From positions 411,455 through 475,454 of the forward strand of contig JABYQU010000027.1 of NCBI GenBank assembly GCA_022264855.1: DNA of 64,000 nucleotides, written 5' to 3'. Positions 35,023 to 50,232 of this stretch are shown here, one piece after another; position 1 is the stretch's first letter, and each line of letters starts with the position of its first letter. The notes under the pieces were generated by a model that saw nothing but the letters and a program-made list of their open reading frames with translations, was not told the DNA's origin and did no database searches. This DNA comes from Lenzites betulinus (lineage: Eukaryota; Basidiomycota; Agaricomycetes; Polyporales; Polyporaceae). A program made the translations under genes and the position numbers.

Positions 35023-38000
35023 ATGCCCACCTGGATCAAAGCCGCCGTGGTAGGCGCTGGCCTGCTCGCCCTCGCAGGCGACGTCCTCGCGATCGGACAA
35101 GACACCTGTGTCGAGTTCAAGTCGTCGCAGTCGAACTTCCCTGTCGTCGACAATGGCAAAGCGACGCCGATTCTGCTCTCTGCGGACGAATGGCCGGGCG
35201 TTCAGCGCACCGCGTTTGACTTCGCGTCCGACATCCACCAAGTCACGGGAATAAAGCCGACGCTCAAGAACGTCACCTCTGTGCAGTCTTCGTACTCGTC
35301 CGTAGGCTCTACCGTTGTCATTGTGGGCACTCTGGGGAAGTCTTCGCTCGTCGACGAGATTGTCAACCGCACGAAGCTGGACGTGTCTTCCATCGAGGGC
35401 AAGTGGGAGGCGTTCTTAGCAAAAGAGGTCGCCAACCCCTTGCCGGGGATCAAGAGTGCGTATGTCATCATCGGCGCTGACAAGAGGGGTACTATCTTTG
35501 CGCTGTACGATCATTCCGAGCAATTCGGTGAGTGCTGTGCTTGCAGTTGTCATTCATCGACCCTAACCCATTATATTCTCCGTGAAGGTGTTTCTCCCTG
35601 GTATTGGTATGTGCGCGTTATCCAGGGGCTTTCGCATTCTTCTGACAAGACTTAGGTGGGCGGACGTTCCTACTACACAACACTCTGAACTATTCGTCGA
35701 CCCGTCCGGGTGCTCCCATGGATCGCCTACCGTCAAGTACCGCGCCATTTTCATAAACGACGAGCAACCCGGTATCCAAAATTGGGCGATGGAGAAGTTC
35801 ACGAATGGCACTGGCGCCCCGTTGACTGGGTCTCCCTTCAATCATTTCTTCTACACGAAACTGTAAGTAGTGCCGTGTCTACTCACTTTGTCACAGTCCA
35901 CTCACTCCACGGGGACGTTCAGTTTCGAGCTCATCCTTCGACTTAAGGGGAACCATCTCTGGCCTGGTACGCTATTATATTCTCCCATGTTCTAACGCAG
36001 CGAGGACTGATGTACCCGAACGCGCAGCGATCTGGACCAGGTACGTCGCATCGCGTCCCCACACACGTGACCGCGTTTCTTCAGAACTTGACACGGCTCT
36101 ATCTCTTCTTCTCATAGCGCCTTTGGTATCGACGATTCGCAGAATCAGGCCCTCGCAGACTGGTATGGCATCGTCATGGGCACCAGCCACGAGGAGCCGA
36201 TGATGCGCTCGACGCCCGTTGAATGGGACCTGTTTGGTTCGGGTTTGTGGGACTATGGAACGAACATGGAGAACATTTACAACTATTGGGTAAATGGAAC
36301 GGTTAGGTCAAAGACGTACGAGAACGTTTATACGATTGGGATGCGCGGTGCTGGTGCGTATGCTCTCTATAAGCGTGCTGAGTCGTTCTGACCCTCTCTT
36401 CGCAGGCGATTGTGCGTACACTGTCTTACAGCGCACTTGATAGCTGTTGATACTTACACTACTGCTCGTAGTGCCTCTCTCTGAGGACCAGAACATTGAA
36501 CTGCTCGAAAAGGTTGTGGCCGATCAGCGCCAGCTTCTGGAAGACGTCTACAACACGTCGGATGTCACGGCCATTCCCCAAGTTTGGACCCTGTGTACGT
36601 TGGATTCGTCCATGAGTAGCATTCTCGGAATGCTGACATCTTTACAATAGACAAAGAGGTGCAAGGATACTACGAAGACGGCATGCGAGTGCCCGAGGAC
36701 GTTGCATTGATGTGGTCCGACGATAAGTGAGTCGACCATCATAGGGTGTTTTTGTGAATTTGATACTGATATCTTTCAAGCTGGGGAAACGTTCGTCGGT
36801 ATCCCACACCCAGCGAGCGCAACAGGACAGGCGGCGCTGGCGTTTACTATCACGTAAGCCCCCCGTTTCATTCGGTGCTAGCTTCGGGCTCATTCATACT
36901 TCTGCACGCAGGTCGACTACGTCGGCGACCCGAGGGATTACAAGTGGATCACGGTATGTACACTTTCGCGCCCTTCGAGAGTGCAGCGTCTGACAGTCAT
37001 ACCACAGAGTAGTCAGATTGAAAAGGTACACTAATAATCCTAAGAATCGCTCTTCATGTCTTATTAGGCTAATCGAACACTTGCAGACCTTTGACCAGCT
37101 GTCGACAGCCGTCGCTCGGGAGGCTACAAAGATTTGGGTGTTGAACGTCGGCGACTTAAAGCCCTACGAGATGCACGCCGAGTTTTTCCTGAGCTATGGC
37201 TGGAATGCTACTCGTTGGACGCCCGCGACCGTCGGCAGCTTCGTGACTCGCTGGGCACAGCGGGAGTTCGACTTGTCCCAGACGGATGCATCCGAAGTTG
37301 CGGCAATTGTCCACAACGTGACACGCCATAACGCGCGACGAAAGCCCGAGATGTGGAACGCGACCACATATAGTCTCACAAACTACCGGGAGTGCGTCGC
37401 ATTCCTTCCCTTCTATCGCGGACTGAATCTGACCATATGTGGGTCGTTCTTAGGGCAGAAGCCGTGCTACTCGCTCTAGAGGATGCTGCGGCCGCGTCCA
37501 CCCGTCTGTATCATTCGCTCCCCGCCAGGACGAAGCCCGCATTCTTCCAGCTCGTGCACCACCCGGTCCAGGCGACATTGACGCTCGCGAACATGTGGAT
37601 ATCCGCGGGCATCAACAACCTCCGCGCGTCGCAGGCGCGCATCAGTGCCAATAATTACAAGGCACAGGTTGAGAAGCTGTTCGAGACAGACTATTCCCTC
37701 GAAGTCGACTACCATACCCTCCTGGACGGTGCGTTGTCGTTTTGCGTTTGCGTCCTTGCGATGGTGCTGAGTGTGTCTCCTCGGTAGGCAAATGGTGAGA
37801 TGTGCGCTATATTGACATGAACGCCGCGCCTCACCACATTACAGGGACCACATGATGGACCAGACCCACGTTATGTACTCCTATTGGCAGCAGCCCATGG
37901 CGAATACGTACGTCCGCCACATGCTCCGCGGGGCTAAGCTTGACATTTTCCTCGTAGGATGCCCTTCGTGACGCAGGTGCAGGCCAAGAAACAGGCCCTG

Positions 38001-39258
38001 GCGGGTGCAATGCGCATCATTCCCGAGGGGAGCGCCGGAGCCTGGTTCGTCTTTATCCTTGTGCAGTATGTGCGTTCGGGCGAGGATCACTGAACAGAAC
38101 CCACAGGCCTGGCGACAATGTGAACAACTGTGCCCTGGGGTACGGTTGCCCGGATCCTTCGCTCGCTCTGGACCCGTTCGTGCCCGCTGGGAACCGCTTT
38201 ATCGACGTTGCCGCGGGTGGGCCGAACCCGTTTACATTCACGGTGACAAGCAATGTGTCTTGGCTGCACATCTCGCCTGCGAAGGGGTCGGTCTCGCCGA
38301 GCGCGCCGGAGCAGCGCGTGTACTTCAGTGTCAACTGGGACGCGGTAACGGGAGCAGAGGTCGCGCAGATCACCTTCAATGCGGCAGTCAAGGGCCAGCC
38401 GTCGTTGTCTGTGAATGCGACGTTTACGGCGAACCACACCGTCGTGCCTGGGGACTTCAAAGGTGGGTGCATTAGGCCACAGTCGCGCTTCTGGTCGCTC
38501 AAGACGTGTTTCAGGATTCGTCGAGGGCGATGGGGCGGTGTCTATCGAAGCCGCACATTCGGCGCGGAACACGACCGTCGAAGGGCTCACTTGGACTGAG
38601 ATTCCCGGACTCGGACGGACGCTTTCGGGCGTGACGCCGTGGCCCCGGGGCGGCAATGAGCTGAATTTCACGGCCGGAAACGGTCCCAGCATGTTCGTCC
38701 CCCTCCCCTTTGCGCCTGCGCGAGGTTGCGTCCCGTGCTCACCGTAACGGCAGCGAGTACGATTTCTACCTCTTCAATACCTTCGAGCAGGGCGGGAACG
38801 TGACCATCACGGCACTGGTCTCGCCCTCGCTCAACGGCCTCGGTGACGATCGCCCGCTCGGGCTGGCGCTCCAGATTGACGATGGAACGCCGCAGACGGA
38901 TTATTTCGTGCCCGCGGCGACTCCAGGCAGTCTCCCTAGCGCATGGGGTGGCGCCGATGGGTGGGTGGCGAAGAGCATAATTGAGGTGCCGATGGTATTC
39001 CCCGTCGAACCTGGCGCGCATACGCTGAAAGTAAGTGAAGCGATTTATGGAGGCAAAGCGGCGAAGACTGACGCAACGGTGCATCGTGTTCCAGGTGTGG
39101 ATGATTGAGCCGACGGTCGTTGTGCAGAAGATCATTATCGGTGCGTCAGCACTCTCCGTCCTGCCTATACGCCGAGTACGTGTACTGACTGAATATGTGC
39201 AGACACGGGTGGTGTGAGTCCGAGCTACCTGGGGCCCCCAGAGAGTGTGCAGGTGTAG
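35023..39258 (+). CDS. Secreted GH115 xylan alpha-1,2-glucuronidase
   Basis: Removes (4-O-methyl)glucuronic acid from internal xylose units of glucuronoxylan. Twenty-two exons: 35023-35527, 35588-35606, 35656-35862, 35923-35966, 36028-36040, 36118-36353, 36406-36411, 36472-36594, 36651-36726, 36781-36853, 36912-36953, 37008-37025, 37087-37391, 37454-37728, 37788-37794, 37845-37907, 37958-38044, 38107-38462, 38515-38692, 38754-39030, 39095-39140, 39203-39258 (1003 residues). Signal peptide MPTWIKAAVVGAGLLALAG. GH115 landmarks in order: GTIFALYDHSEQFGVSPWYW, KYRAIFINDEQPG, LKGNHLWPAIW, GTSHEEPMMR, GGAGVYYHVDYVGDPRDYKW, IWVLNVGDLKPYE, MDQTHVMYSYWQQP. A beta-rich C-terminal domain follows. The 6-, 7- and 13-nt exons are forced by frame and family conservation. 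Start 35023 is preferred over the in-frame ATG 34978 because it gives a clean signal peptide. Confidence 0.95.
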
Positions 39259-39660
39259 GGTAGAGTCGCACGTCCCCGGTTAGAAGACGCATGAGGGTTC
39301 ATGTAAGAGCGTCCGCAGAATCGGCCTTCTTCGCACGTTGCGCTGTGAAATACAAACTCCCTCGAAATACGGGGGGACTATTCGTACGGTAGTCGGCTTG
39401 AAGATGAGAACCAGCGGCTGCGGCTGGGGAAAACGTTCTGGTGTACTACACACTACGGGCGCTCCGCACTGCTGGGAGTCACCGGGGACATGACTTTGCG
39501 TTAGGCGCCAAGCTCCGCCGACAGGCGGGCCCCCAATCGGGAAGCCGTCGCGGCGGATGATCCTTCTCACCACCCCCTCGCCTCTCTTGACCCGCTACCA
39601 CCACCTTCGCCCTTTTTTTGCAGCCCATACCCCTCACAGAAACGTCAGCACATCACAGTC
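39259..39660. other. Intergenic region GH115-OAT
   Basis: 402 bp holding the GH115 3' UTR and a pyrimidine-rich leader with a run of seven T just before the OAT start codon. No other gene. Confidence 0.5.
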
Positions 39661-42114
<2,454 letters not shown>

Positions 42115-45100
42115 GCTTGCACTGCATGGTTCTTCCATACACGAACGGACTCTGCAATGTGCCTCTAACGTCGTGTTTAAGCACGATCGAACACCTGTAG
42201 CTATAGCATCAGCCCCTACGGCGCTTTGATCGCTCTGTACAATATTTTATGCACACCCGCAGCGGGCGACATTGAAGAGTCTAGCTAGCCTTTTGCACAA
42301 CGCGTACGAGTCTAGGCGCAATACGTGCCTGCGCACACTGCCCCCCTGGGCAGCGTGTGCGGGAACGAGGCGCCGGACCTACAACCAAGGCTCCGCTCTG
42401 GGCAAGTGCGAGTACGAACGATGGAGACGTCGTCGCTCGATCAGATTCGGGCTGAGTTGAATAGCAACGCGGCCTGCACACACCACGCTCGCCCCGATAG
42501 GTGATCGCGAGCGTGGTGCGGGACAGGACGGTACGGTACGTGCACGCAGGGCCGGCGCGCCATGCAGCGCGCTGCAGCAGCACCCGCTTGCAGTTGTCGA
42601 GGGGCCTGCCGGCTCCGGGGGGACGGCGGATCGGACGCACGGATCAGGAGCGGCGCGCGTCCAGGACCGGATGGAAGGTGCGTGTGCGCTGCCAGCCCGG
42701 GCTGGGAAGGCGGAACGTCGGAGGGACGGGGGCGAGGTACCATGACCCCCACGCGCGCGCGATCTGGATATGCGTATCTGGATCCTCGACGGCCACGCAC
42801 GCATGGCGCTGGGAGACGCAGACAGGCAGGGGGCGTGCGGGCGAGGCAGCGATGGATCGCCCCCCGGCCCTGGGTGGACGCACGGACATGAGGGGCAGCA
42901 GCGGGCTGGCTGCCGGCCTGGAACGCGGGCTCGCGAGCTGGATCAGGACCGGGCGCAGGAGGAGGCAGGATGCGGCGAGCGATGAGCACGGGCACGGCGG
43001 CGAGCTCCACATTCACGGCACTCTGCAGCTGCTGGCGGGCTGGTGTGGCTGAGAGCAGCGCGCGCTGCCGATGGTGGGCGTGGTGGTCATCCGGTGCTGG
43101 GGGAGGGCCCCGTCGATCTCGAGGCGGAGGGCAAGAGGGCAAAAGTGGCGACGCCGCATTAATGCCGAGTCGCGCGAGGAGCGAGCAGGGGCGCCTGTCC
43201 TGTGCTGCACGCGTGGATGGGGACGCAGCGGAGGATTAGGATGGGGAGATCTCCGTGTGGAAGCCGGGTAAAGTCCAAGATGAGGTCGACCCTGCCATCC
43301 TGGGAGCCCCACCTGGGAGCTGAGTATGTTGAGCCTCATAACCGTCGGCCGGGTCGCCCGGCCGCACAGCCAGAGGGGAGTGCGAGGGGCAGCGTGGGCG
43401 CAGGGAGCAGCGGAGAGCAATCCCTGGCCACGCGCGGTGCGCTAGAAGTTTAATCAGGATCCCGCTCGGGGCGCGCAGTGCGACGCGCTAGATCGAAGGA
43501 TGAGTATGGCAACAACTTGACATTGTCTATGGTAAAAAGCAGCTGCGCTGCGGCTAACCGCTGGCGCAATTGGAATACAGTCGCGCAGGCGTGCGCCCCC
43601 AATGTGCGCAAATTGGGCAGCACGCGATCGGCGGGATGGCCCTATACGGCCGCTGGGCACCGGGGATGGCCTCTGCCGGACGCGTGTGTGTGCGGGGCTG
43701 TGGGGAATGACAGGCGTACGGCATCATGAAGCGGCCATTGCGAGCCAGTTTGAGGTGCGAGGGGAGGTGCGAGCGTCGTTGCTAGTGCGTTGGAGGACGG
43801 ATACGTTGGTACGGCGCCGGCTCGCGTGGTCCCCGCTCCCGCCGGCGGAGGTCAGTTTCACGGGGGTAATGATGAGCGCGAACCTTCCAATAACACTAGC
43901 TTGCGGCCGTTCATGCATGCCGTCAGTCTGTGTGGATGACGGCGTTCAGTATGGTGGAATAGACGGAACTAACTTCGTATGAACAGAGAAATTTCGCGTG
44001 TGGGACGGGTTTACGTGAACAAGGCTGCACAGACGCTGTTTACACGTCAAACGTACTCAATCTCACCAATTAATCGGGCACATCGCTGGTGCGGCTCAGG
44101 GAGAGAAGGCAGAGGACGTAGTGGGGCGCAGAAGTAGAAGTATAGATTGAGGTAGTTCGCCGTCGACTGCGGCCTGATTATTACCTGGTTCCCGTTTCGG
44201 TAAGCTAGAGCCACGTGGCTGGATGATTAGCAAGTTTGTGACCAGGTTCACCAGTTCAACTGGCTTGTCTTCGCCCACGTTGTCCGCTCGTGGTGGCCTT
44301 CCAGCTCTTCGTTTGTTCGTGGTCCGGTATCTGATTGCAGGGTTTGACGCGACGGCCCCTATGCTCTGCTTGCATGCACAAAGGCTAGAGCTCTTGCTGA
44401 TACACACGGCTTCCGAGCATCCTGATGCCCCACTACATGTCTCCGACGAAAGCTTGGATCCCTGGCCAGCTGGCGTGCCGCACATGCGGCAGCGATTTCG
44501 CCCATAGCAATTGCGTCTAGATAGGCAGAAGCGACACTTGACATGTTTTCATATCACGAAGCCCAGAGCATCCTGGACCCGCTGCGTGCCAGCACATTTC
44601 GTCGAATCCGACCGTTTCCGGGGTGCATTCTGGTATGCTGCACCCAGCCATTCACGATTCTCGCAGCATGGTTCGCGGAGTTGCCAAACATAGAGGGTCC
44701 CCTTGCTGCTTGAGGGCTCCCTGCGCATCCTAGGCTGTGCAGTGCGCTGGTGGCACACACACTCAGGCTGCGCCACGCCTCCCACCGACGAATCAAACAG
44801 CAACAGAACTCGGAAATTAATCCGCACACCTTCAGCGGAGTCTCTCCTCGTTACTCACTATGGTTAGCACCTTTGTCCCTCTCTGCTCACCGCCGGTGCT
44901 TACCCAACTCCTCGCGTTCGTCTCCGAGGTCCTCGTTTTATTGACCGCTTCCCGTCCGCGTTTGCCAGATTCGCCGGTTCGCGCAGCGCTACCGCCCAAG
45001 ATCGACCTCGCCGACAGGGTGCGTGACCGAATCGTGATTCGCTCAAGCGAAGCTCGAACGCAAGTTCGCCGACAGAGTCGCTGACGCCAAAATGGACGTG

Positions 45101-45118
45101 GCATGCCCGCGCCCGCGG
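42115..45118. other. Gene-poor GC-rich region
   Basis: 3 kb with many chance frames on both strands but no family match. It holds a 12-bp perfect hairpin (arms 42481-42492 and 42507-42518) and a 14-bp perfect palindrome at 42692-42705. A minus-strand frame 44096-44485 has an AT-hook-like RRAGRPPR but nothing else to support it. Confidence 0.45.
42481..42518. repeat. 12-bp perfect inverted repeat
   Basis: CACCACGCTCGC at 42481-42492 and its exact inverse at 42507-42518, with a 14-base loop. A second palindrome, CCAGCCCGGGCTGG, lies about 175 bp downstream at 42692-42705. Confidence 0.85.
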
Positions 45119-45126
45119 TATATAAG
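45119..45126 (+). promoter_or_regulatory. TATA box of the mini Zn2Cys6 gene
   Basis: TATATAAG, 109 bp before the ATG at 45235, followed by a CT-rich leader. It is one of the best TATA matches in the window and supports the short gene behind it. Confidence 0.65.
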
Positions 45127-45234
45127 CTTCCCGTAGGTCAGACGAGGTGATGCCCCAGCACACCCGCCACTCGTCCTTTGTTCTATCTCCTGTTCTACAT
45201 CCTCACCTCTCAACGCGAGACTTTGTTGTCCAAC

Positions 45235-45685
45235 ATGAACTCGACTCAGGTGCGCCCCGCCGATTCGCTTGTGTGGGGCGAATGCGGCCGGTACTGACGC
45301 GAGCGCGGCCGCCGCCGTATAGCAGGCCACAGGCAACTACTCCGATGCGGAACGTGATGGCGCATCGTCGGGCAAGGTGGTTCGGGCGCCCCGGCGGACC
45401 CCCATGGCGTGCCAGTTCTGCAGAGGTACGCGTTTCTCTGATCTAGGGCGGGTGCGGATCGTGTACGTCGATCTAGCTACTGACTACCGTCCTTCCCGAC
45501 CCTGTTCTTACCCACAGGCCGGAAGCTCAAATGCGATGGCCGCCCGACGTGCGCCAACTGCCAGCGCCGAGGGATTGCGTGCATCTACGTGCCTGTGTGA
45601 GTTTAAGCTCAAGTCCCGCAGCGTGGACAGCACGAGGACTGACGATGATGGCATTCACAGGAGCGCTACACAGAGGCAGCAATGA
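45235..45685 (+). CDS. 72-residue protein consisting mainly of a Zn2Cys6 DNA-binding domain
   Basis: Four exons: 45235-45249, 45326-45425, 45518-45596, 45661-45685, which sum to exactly 73 codons including the stop. After about 33 hydrophilic residues comes a complete Zn(II)2Cys6 cluster: ACQFCRGRKLKCDGRPTCAN, then CQRRGIACIYVPV. The pattern is C-x2-C-x6-C-x5-C-x2-C-x6-C with the usual RKLKCDG loop. Only eight residues follow. Normal fungal factors carry a long linker, coiled coil and middle-homology region, all absent here. It may be a truncated family member, the start of a longer gene with an unrecognised further exon, or a real small DNA-binding protein that would compete with larger factors. 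TATA box and four consistent splice junctions favour expression. Confidence 0.72.
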
Positions 45686-48281
45686 CCGTCCGATACCCAC
45701 GCACGCTCTACCGCCGCCGCCTGGGATGGGACCAGAGACCCGCCAAGGCGACGATATACATCATATTTCTTGGGCTCGGATGTGGCCGCACTCGACCGGC
45801 ACATAGGCTACGCTAATGATCGGACTGCAATAATGCCTTGTACCTGTGTTTCTTTTCTCGACCACGTAATTTATGGAGTACCACACACGACACTTACAAC
45901 TCTGCTTGAGAGGGACTTTGCCCGGGATGACGCAAGGCGTGAGGGGTGAGTTTACTCGGCACTGGGCGGGGCACATCTGCGATCAACACGGGAGTGCGAG
46001 GGGACCGCACTGCGTTCTGTGCTGTAACAGGGAGCGCGCAAGCATCCATCGATGATGGCCCCCCGCTCCCATTCAGTCTTCTCTGGCGTTCACCCCGCGC
46101 CAGAAAGGCGGAAGGCCGGAATTCGCGCGATCCGTATCGGAGGTGGGCGTCGAGGACGTTGAACAGACTCGCACGCCCAGCGACTCGAGATCTGCACTCG
46201 CCATCTATTCGGCTGCCCCGCGACGTCTCCTCCTCCTCGACGCTCGAGGTGTATACAAGGTTACATGGTACACGCCGGCCGCACCCGCAACATGTCCTCC
46301 CTCTGTTCGCACCGCGCGCTGCTCGCCGCCAGCCCACCGCCTGCTCCTCTGCTCCCGGCCCCCCTCCGCTCAACTTGCTTCCTAGCACACACGCACACAG
46401 AAATGAGCTGAGCCTAACGCCACATGAACTGCGGACGCGCGCCCGCGCGAATCTCCGAAGCCCGTTTGCGCACGTCGAGCCGTTCTCGCGTCCGGTTAGG
46501 CACGCCCGACGCCTTTTCGAGCGGGCCACGACGGCGGAAAGAGCGCGTGCACGCGCGGCGCCTTCCGAGATATAACCCTCGTCCTGCGCATTGAGATATA
46601 TTCGTCCGGCCCGCCGTGTGCCGCGGAGACAGAGTGCCCGACGGGTACAGTTGCTGCTGCTGGGCGTACGGTAGGCAGCCGGGTGCAGGGACTTTGGACA
46701 CAAGTGTAGTAGCTGTTCTCTCTTTCTGAGCTTACACCGATGCGCTGACCATTACCGCTGCGCAAGGAGTCAGCATGGTGCTAGTAGGAGGTTCGACGGC
46801 CTGCATACTTACCTCACAGGCTTCGTAATGTCGACCCCCGTGGTCCGTCCCCGCGGCCATATCTGGAGCAGCCAGTGGGTCGCCGCACCCGGCGCCTGCG
46901 CGTGCAGCCATTCGCAGCCCCAGATGCCAAAATACCTCGAGCGCGAGGTCTGCTGCTGACGAAGCGTGAGTCCATCCCAATACCAATACATATACATGTG
47001 CCGCCGTGCGCTCGCCGCCGCCGATCTCCCCATGATGCCGACCAGGAAGGAGCGCCAGCCACATCCCTTGGCCGGAGAGCAGCGCGTGGGTACGCGGGCT
47101 GCCAGGTGCGTAGGTAAGTGGGCGGAAGGGTACGCGGATCGACCGCAGAAGCCCCCGTCCGTCCCGCTCACCTTGCGACAGCTGTGCCGTAAGGTGGGCG
47201 ACGTGTTGTCGTACAGCTGCTGCACCCGCACGGAGCTCGCCCCTATCGACCCCTGCATGAGGTGTTCTGCGAAGGAAATGGGGGAGGGGAGGGGGGCCTG
47301 TTCGCGTTGGTGGGCAGTCAGGAGGGATGGGCGTGGAGAGCCGCGAGGGACCCTAGCTCTCTCTGGGTGAGGGGACGGGTGGTGTGAGCTTTGGTTGTCG
47401 TTCAAAGACAGTATTTCGCACCATCTAGCGCGCAGCGGGGCCGCAGGGCTGGACACACCAGAAAGCCGGTTTGCCACCGTCCGTCGGGCTCACGATCGCA
47501 TGGCCAAGTCCTCGGAGGGTCGTAAGAGGGGGTGGACGCATTGACTCTCGCGCATGACGGCTACCTGGGACGAGCACCCGGCGCGGGCGGTTCTTGCTAC
47601 ACACGAGGCTATTAGATCATAAAGCGGGCGTACGCCCCCCTCGCTTCCTGGGTTCCTCGCGCGCCGCCGCCGATCTGCGCTCTGCGCCCTGAGGCCTCGG
47701 ACGTACGATCGAGCTCTCGCCCACAAAACGTTCGCGGTCGCTCGGCATCAGGGTCGACGACCACTATCCGCCGCCGCCGCCGGCTGCTCTCGATCTCGCT
47801 CTTCGCCTTCTCCTCGCAAGCGATCTTCGCGTCTTCTCGCGCCTGGCCTTCATGCCCACAGAGGCTTGCCCAGAGCCGAGGCCGTACGCCTGAACAGCGA
47901 CCTACATAGGACGTAAGCGACACATTATCTGAGCCAATCGCGCGATCGTACCATCACAGATAGCCTGGTTCGCAGACACATGCGTGAAGGGCGGGTGACG
48001 GCCGCATCGTAGGCCTCCGTGCGCAGCGACAGGGGGCGAGTCCCAGCAGGCGGCCAGAGCTCAGAAGGCTGTAGCGGACGGGAAGTGTGGTCTTGGACGG
48101 ACGTGGGCTGCGCCGGGTGCCCCGTGAGCGGCGCGTGCTGCTGCCCGATATGAGTGCCCGGGGCGCGGTGGCGAGGGCGCGTGGGACGAAGGGTCCAAGG
48201 ACTCGACTCCGACGGCGTCCCCGTTCGGGAAGCGGCAAACCTTCTCCCGTCCGGCACTTACCTAGTCGACGGTTGCGGTGT

Positions 48282-48785
48282 GTCGTATGAGCAGGCACGC
48301 ACAAGGGGAGTGGACGCCGCACGTTGCCCCTTCATCTCGCGTAGCGTACGGCGTGCGTTGTTTTGGCGGAGTGCAACTATGACTGCGGGTCACTAGGTCA
48401 GCCGAGGGGCTCGCCGGCGCGGTGAGTTGTGATCTGGTGTTCATATGAACGGCGAGCACTGCGAACTGAGAAGCAGCGGGCAGGCGGGACCCCGAGCACG
48501 ATCAGTGCGGTGGGTGGATTTGGTACGAGCATGCGCGTGTATGGAGGTGCGTCTCTGCAGATCGTGCGGTTAGCGAGCGGGCTAGGCGTAATAACACGAG
48601 CGTGCGGCTCAAGGCGCGCGAACGGCGGAAGGAAAGAGGAAGGGGGACGCACGGGTATGTTTCCGGTTTCACGAGTAAGGTTTAGGCAGGGGTTCCGCCC
48701 CGTGCAGCAGCAGCGGAGAGTCTGTGACGATCCTTCGCTTCGTTGAAAGCACAAGCGGGCGTGCAGGGCAATGACGACGATGACG
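48282..48785 (+). repeat. Diverged direct repeat, copy A
   Basis: Starts with a 29-bp block (gtcgtatgagcaggcacgca, then caaggggag) identical at 28 of 29 positions to copy B at 50233. Further matching blocks are cggagtgcaactatgactgc at 48367, ctctgcag near 48563 and gcaatgacgacga near 48768, in the same order as in copy B. Confidence 0.7.
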
Positions 48786-50232
48786 CAGCAGGATGTAGCG
48801 AAGTTTTCGCTAAGTTGGAAGAGTTCTGGTGCAGGGCGCATGATGGTGCACGGGGGTTCGCGGAGGTACAACGGCGCACCGAGGCTGCCGCTAGTACTCC
48901 ACACAGCGTCCTACCCACCCCACCTCCCAACCTTCTCATCGCGCGAGCTGAGGCATCAGCCCCGCCGTCCGTTTGTTAGACCAGATCTTTGACTCTTACA
49001 ACCGCAGGTCATCGGCGGAGAGCAAGGAGCAGCCTGGGAACCCGAGGTGTCGCGCGCCTGTGGGCTTCGATGCGCAAGGGGAGGCGACTCAAACATTGAA
49101 GGAGGTGCATGAGTATGCGGTGTGCGGTGAAGAGTACAGGTAAGCTGTGAAGAACGTGTTTCGACGGTTTTGGAGGTTGCTCACGACCCCTGGTAGGTAC
49201 GACGCAATCAGCGCGGGTTTGCATGTCCTTGAATACAGTGGGTCTACCCTTTGAGCTGCCAGCATGCTCGTGTCTGTTCCCCCAGATCTGGCTCACGTTC
49301 GCCGCTAGCCAGTTCGCTTACGTGCTGTATCGTAGGCCCACCCACGGGCATCGCTATCGCTGCTGGATGGCCGGTAGAGGTGTGTTGTGATCGGGAGGGT
49401 CATGTGTAGATCTTCGCTCCGGTGCGTTGGTGCAGTTAGCTTACAGACTGTGGAGTGGCTGACTGGGGATTTGGTCGCCGTCGTCTATGTGCTCAACGTA
49501 TGGAAGGCCAGAACCAAAGCTGCGATACCACGCATCGCTCGTCCAGGACCAGGTTGCGCGTAATGAGCCCAATGCCTCCACCGACGATCCAAGTCCCATT
49601 ACTCACCAGTGTCTCGATTGTTCGTTGGTCTCCAACTTCTCGCTTGGTCCGGTCAGTCACCCCGATCAACTCGCCGACCTCATTTTCCTCCAAGAGGTCG
49701 AGATTATTGGACTCGATGGGCTGCGCGTTGATGGCCTAGTCGAGCGCACGCTGGCGGGTCTTGTCGTTCATTCAGGTGCGTCAAAATTGGACCCCCGCAC
49801 CGCCCAGCCGCTTGACCTCCAGCACGAGAAGTCAGCTTGGCACCGGAAAGCACTTCGTATAGAGCAACAAAAGCAATCACTGAAGTCTCCCCGTCTGCTC
49901 ATACCATGAGGCGATGGTACAATTGACCCCCACACTGGGCGGCACAGCCAGCACGGTATACAGGAGCTTGTCGAAAGGGCAGACATTCTCCGGGGTGTCC
50001 TCCGAGGTACGCGTGAGTTTGGCTTCCATCCTCTCAGGGTTGTGCATGTCGGAGGGAATTGGGGCCGAGCATAAGAACCTTGAAGGGGGCCGGAGACTTT
50101 CTCAACTCTTGAATAAATTCAGTTACTTTCCTCCGTACGTCATCGAGTCTCGCTTTGTTGCGATCCGCCAGTCTACGAGGCTGCGACCACTCACTCTTGC
50201 CGCCGGCTGCTCCCCCACCATGCACATCCCTT

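Noticed and set aside
44096..44485. Minus frame with AT-hook-like RRAGRPPR
   Set aside because: A single short basic motif in a GC-rich chance frame; no start context or further domain.
49487..49909. Plus-strand frame of 140 codons and facing minus frame
   Set aside because: Neither has a recognisable domain, promoter or splice context; coding strand cannot be decided.
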